The position numbers and the translations under genes are program-made. Below are positions 62,101-64,000 of a stretch of 64,000 nucleotides of DNA, in pieces. The notes under the pieces are model-generated. The model searched no databases and was not told the DNA's origin. It was given only the letters and a program-made list of their open reading frames with translations. Every line of letters begins with the position of its first letter. Within the stretch, counting starts at the first letter, position 1. Where the stretch lies: positions 1,709,300 to 1,773,299 of the forward strand of contig JAFAYE010000001.1 in the NCBI GenBank assembly GCA_019240525.1, read 5' to 3'. Source of the DNA: Candidatus Eremiobacterota bacterium. GTDB lineage: Bacteria; Vulcanimicrobiota; Vulcanimicrobiia; Vulcanimicrobiales; Vulcanimicrobiaceae.

Positions 62101-63183
62101 TTGTCTTCGTCGGGTGCCTCTTCGCGCGGTGCGGATGGATGGTTGCGCGCGCTGATCGTCGTGAGTGTGTTCATCGGCATCGGCGTGCTCGCATGGATGG
62201 CTGGACTTGCGGCGGCCCGCATACACAATGTTCTAACGACAATCGTTGTGGCCGTACTCTTTGCATATATGATCTATCCGCCGGTTCGAATCTTGAGCCG
62301 CCGAATGCCGCGAGCGCTTGCGGTGTTGATCGTCTACATCGTCTTGCTCTTAATCATCGCGCTGGCCGTCGCTTACCTCGCACCGGCCATTGCCAAACAA
62401 TCAGTAGAGCTCTCGAGGGCGTTTCCTGCTGCGCTACAATCGCTCGAGCAACAGGCTGCGAATCCAAGCTCGAGTTCGCTACTACGCCACCTGCCGCCGG
62501 AGCTGCGTACCTTTGTTCTGGCGAATGTCGCCCGGGCCGGCGCGATCGCCGGCGCCATGGGTGCAATGCTAGGCCTAAAAGCGTTCGAAATACTACGCGG
62601 AACGGCGACGTTTTTCATCGATCTCCTCTTGGTGCTTGCCCTGACCTTCTTTTTCGTGACCGATGTCGAGCGCATCCGCGCCGGCTTTGTGCGACTACTT
62701 CCAAAACGACTGCGAGAAGGCGCTCTCAGCTTCATCGTCGAGGCGGACGCCGTCATTGCTGGTTTCGTTCGGGGACAGGTGCTTCTCGCGTTAATCATCG
62801 GACTCGCGGCGATGGCGATCTTGCTGATCATGCGAGTACCCTACGCGCTATTGCTTTCGGTAGTAGCCGGAGTAGCATCGCTCATTCCCATCCTCGGCGA
62901 GTTCGTTGGCGGCATTCCCATGTTCGTGGTGGCGCTCGTCTCCGCCGGACCGGTGAGGGCGCTGATCGTGCTCGGTTTGTTTATTCTCGTTTTCGAGGCA
63001 CAGGGGCGCGTTCTGGCGCCGATCATTGTCGGGAAGAGCGTCGGCGTGTCGGCTCTCGTGATATTTATCTCGATCGTTGTAGGCGCCGAAGCTCTCGGAA
63101 TTCTGGGGATGGTGCTGGCCGTTCCGGTTGCTGGAATCATTCGTATTGCTTTAGACCGTATCGCAGCAGCGCAGAACGCCTGA
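62101..63183 (+). CDS. AI-2E/PerM-family transporter
   Basis: 360 residues from TTG 62101 with AAAGGA upstream. Begins [20 protein letters not shown]; about eight TM helices in the family's 2+1+5 arrangement, with [17 protein letters not shown], the central [20 protein letters not shown] and [20 protein letters not shown] as the conserved PxxG-type segments. Members include TqsA and sodium/proton antiporters. Probably in an operon with the YdeI-like and SDR genes. Confidence 0.9.
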   Translation: MSSSGASSRGADGWLRALIVVSVFIGIGVLAWMAGLAAARIHNVLTTIVVAVLFAYMIYPPVRILSRRMPRALAVLIVYIVLLLIIALAVAYLAPAIAKQSVELSRAFPAALQSLEQQAANPSSSSLLRHLPPELRTFVLANVARAGAIAGAMGAMLGLKAFEILRGTATFFIDLLLVLALTFFFVTDVERIRAGFVRLLPKRLREGALSFIVEADAVIAGFVRGQVLLALIIGLAAMAILLIMRVPYALLLSVVAGVASLIPILGEFVGGIPMFVVALVSAGPVRALIVLGLFILVFEAQGRVLAPIIVGKSVGVSALVIFISIVVGAEALGILGMVLAVPVAGIIRIALDRIAAAQNA

Positions 63184-63185
63184 TC

Positions 63186-64000
63186 ATGCGTATTTTTGTC
63201 ACCGGCGCGACCGGCTTCATTGGTTCGGCCACCGTACGAGAATTGATCGAGTCAGGCCATCACGTGCTCGGTCTCGCTCGCTCGCAGAGTGCCGCTGACG
63301 CTGTGAGTGCAGCAGGGGCTCAGATCTGGCGCGGTTCGCTCGACGATCTCGAGAGTTTACGCAGGGCAGCCGCTGAATCCGACGGCGTTATTCACACCGC
63401 ATTCGTCCATGATTTCGCGAATTTTCCCGCCGCTGCCGAAACGGATAAGCGAGCAATCGTAACGCTCGGCGAAGCTCTCGCCGGAACCGATCGCCCGTTG
63501 ATCGTAACCTCGGGCACTGGTCTGCTCGCGCCCGGGCGCGTTGCGACGGAAGAGTGCGAGCCCGACTCGAGTCTGTTGGCAGCGTGGCCTCGGCGATCGG
63601 AGGAAACCGCACTCGAGATGGTTTCGCGCGGTGTCCGCGCTTCGGTGGTGCGACTGCCGCCCACGGTGCACGGCGAGGGCGATCACGGATTCGTACCATT
63701 CTTGATCGAGATCGCACGTGACAAAGGGGTTTCCGCCTACGTCGATGACGGGCTCAACCGCTGGCCGGCCGTTCACCGGCTTGATGCCGCGCATCTGTTC
63801 AGGCTTGCCGTCGACAACAATTCGACCGGCGCGCGGTACCATGGAGTCGCCGAGGAGGGCGTGCAGTTTCGCGATATCGCCGAATTGATCGGACGGCGCT
63901 TGAACGTTCCGGTCGTCTCAAAACCGGCGCATGAGGCCGCGGACCACTTTGGCTGGCTTGCGCGCTTCGCTTCGGCTGACGTCCCCGCTTCGAGTGCGCG
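63186..64000 (+). CDS. NAD(P)-dependent SDR/epimerase, 3' end outside window
   Basis: ATG 63186 (2 nt after the permease stop) opens a frame that stays open to the window end (271 codons). [20 protein letters not shown] is the extended-SDR NAD-binding GxxGxxG start, followed by [26 protein letters not shown] and [20 protein letters not shown]. Resembles NAD-dependent epimerases/dehydratases of the YybE/3-beta-HSD type. The YxxxK tyrosine is not at its usual place, so catalysis is uncertain. Confidence 0.86.
   Translation, partial: MRIFVTGATGFIGSATVRELIESGHHVLGLARSQSAADAVSAAGAQIWRGSLDDLESLRRAAAESDGVIHTAFVHDFANFPAAAETDKRAIVTLGEALAGTDRPLIVTSGTGLLAPGRVATEECEPDSSLLAAWPRRSEETALEMVSRGVRASVVRLPPTVHGEGDHGFVPFLIEIARDKGVSAYVDDGLNRWPAVHRLDAAHLFRLAVDNNSTGARYHGVAEEGVQFRDIAELIGRRLNVPVVSKPAHEAADHFGWLARFASADVPASSA

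Noticed and set aside
1-64000. CRISPR array
   Set aside because: No short direct repeats with regular spacers were seen; the repeats present are att-like or segmental duplications.

Overview
The window looks like chromosomal DNA of a diderm bacterium of moderate GC. Gloeo_Verruco-repeat propellers, many lipobox-bearing propeller lipoproteins, large ATPase regulators with HTH domains and a DUF5069 protein would suit Candidatus Eremiobacterota (WPS-2) or a neighbouring acidobacterial or verrucomicrobial lineage. This is inference from protein style; no rRNA or full-length marker gene is present.

Layout. (1) 1-5.3 kb, minus strand: a class I lanthipeptide-type RiPP locus with an ABC exporter, a full-length LanB dehydratase and the start of a LanC-like cyclase that runs off the left edge. 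Two very small ORFs abut the exporter start; one looks like a leader peptide but lacks Cys. (2) 5.3-13.4 kb: accessory DNA with small ORFs, an RHH/zinc-motif protein between two copies of a ~120-bp repeat, a GMC oxidoreductase between two IS3-family remnants, and membrane proteins. (3) 13.5-34.4 kb: an integration hot spot. Three direct repeats carry part of the 5' half of tRNA-Ser(UGA). A 21-bp repeat at 14.15 and 33.37 kb is associated, at its left copy, with the 3' half of a tRNA-Ala and a frameshifted tyrosine recombinase. A third tRNA 3' end with a terminator and an integrase-like tail lies at 34.3 kb. Cargo includes an RHS polymorphic toxin with a probable immunity gene, a divergent secretin with a lipoprotein, a phosphoesterase, a GH25 muramidase and a beta-helix protein. 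(4) 34.4-39.2 kb: surface lipoproteins and propellers, a 373-bp segmental duplication of propeller blades and a broken S53-type protease.

(5) 39.2-64 kb is denser and looks like ordinary chromosome: a cytochrome c/double-cupredoxin pair divergent from a MarR regulator with a two-site operator, a UvrA-like ATPase, a second 7-repeat propeller, a LuxR-type ATPase regulator, a PQQ-like propeller lipoprotein, an XRE-ATPase-TPR regulator, a YciE/YciF ferritin-like protein, two overlapping serine hydrolases, a glycoside-hydrolase-like lipoprotein, a methyltransferase, VOC and YdeI-like proteins, an AI-2E family permease and a truncated SDR/epimerase at the right edge.

The best candidates for something new are the RiPP locus with Cys-poor candidate precursors, the RHS toxin/secretin pair inside a tRNA-delimited island, and a strongly structured GC-rich leader (33.61-33.75 kb) in front of a 63-codon gene that abuts an att-like repeat. 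Genes open at the window edges (1-390 minus, 63186-64000 plus) were read directly from the sequence.
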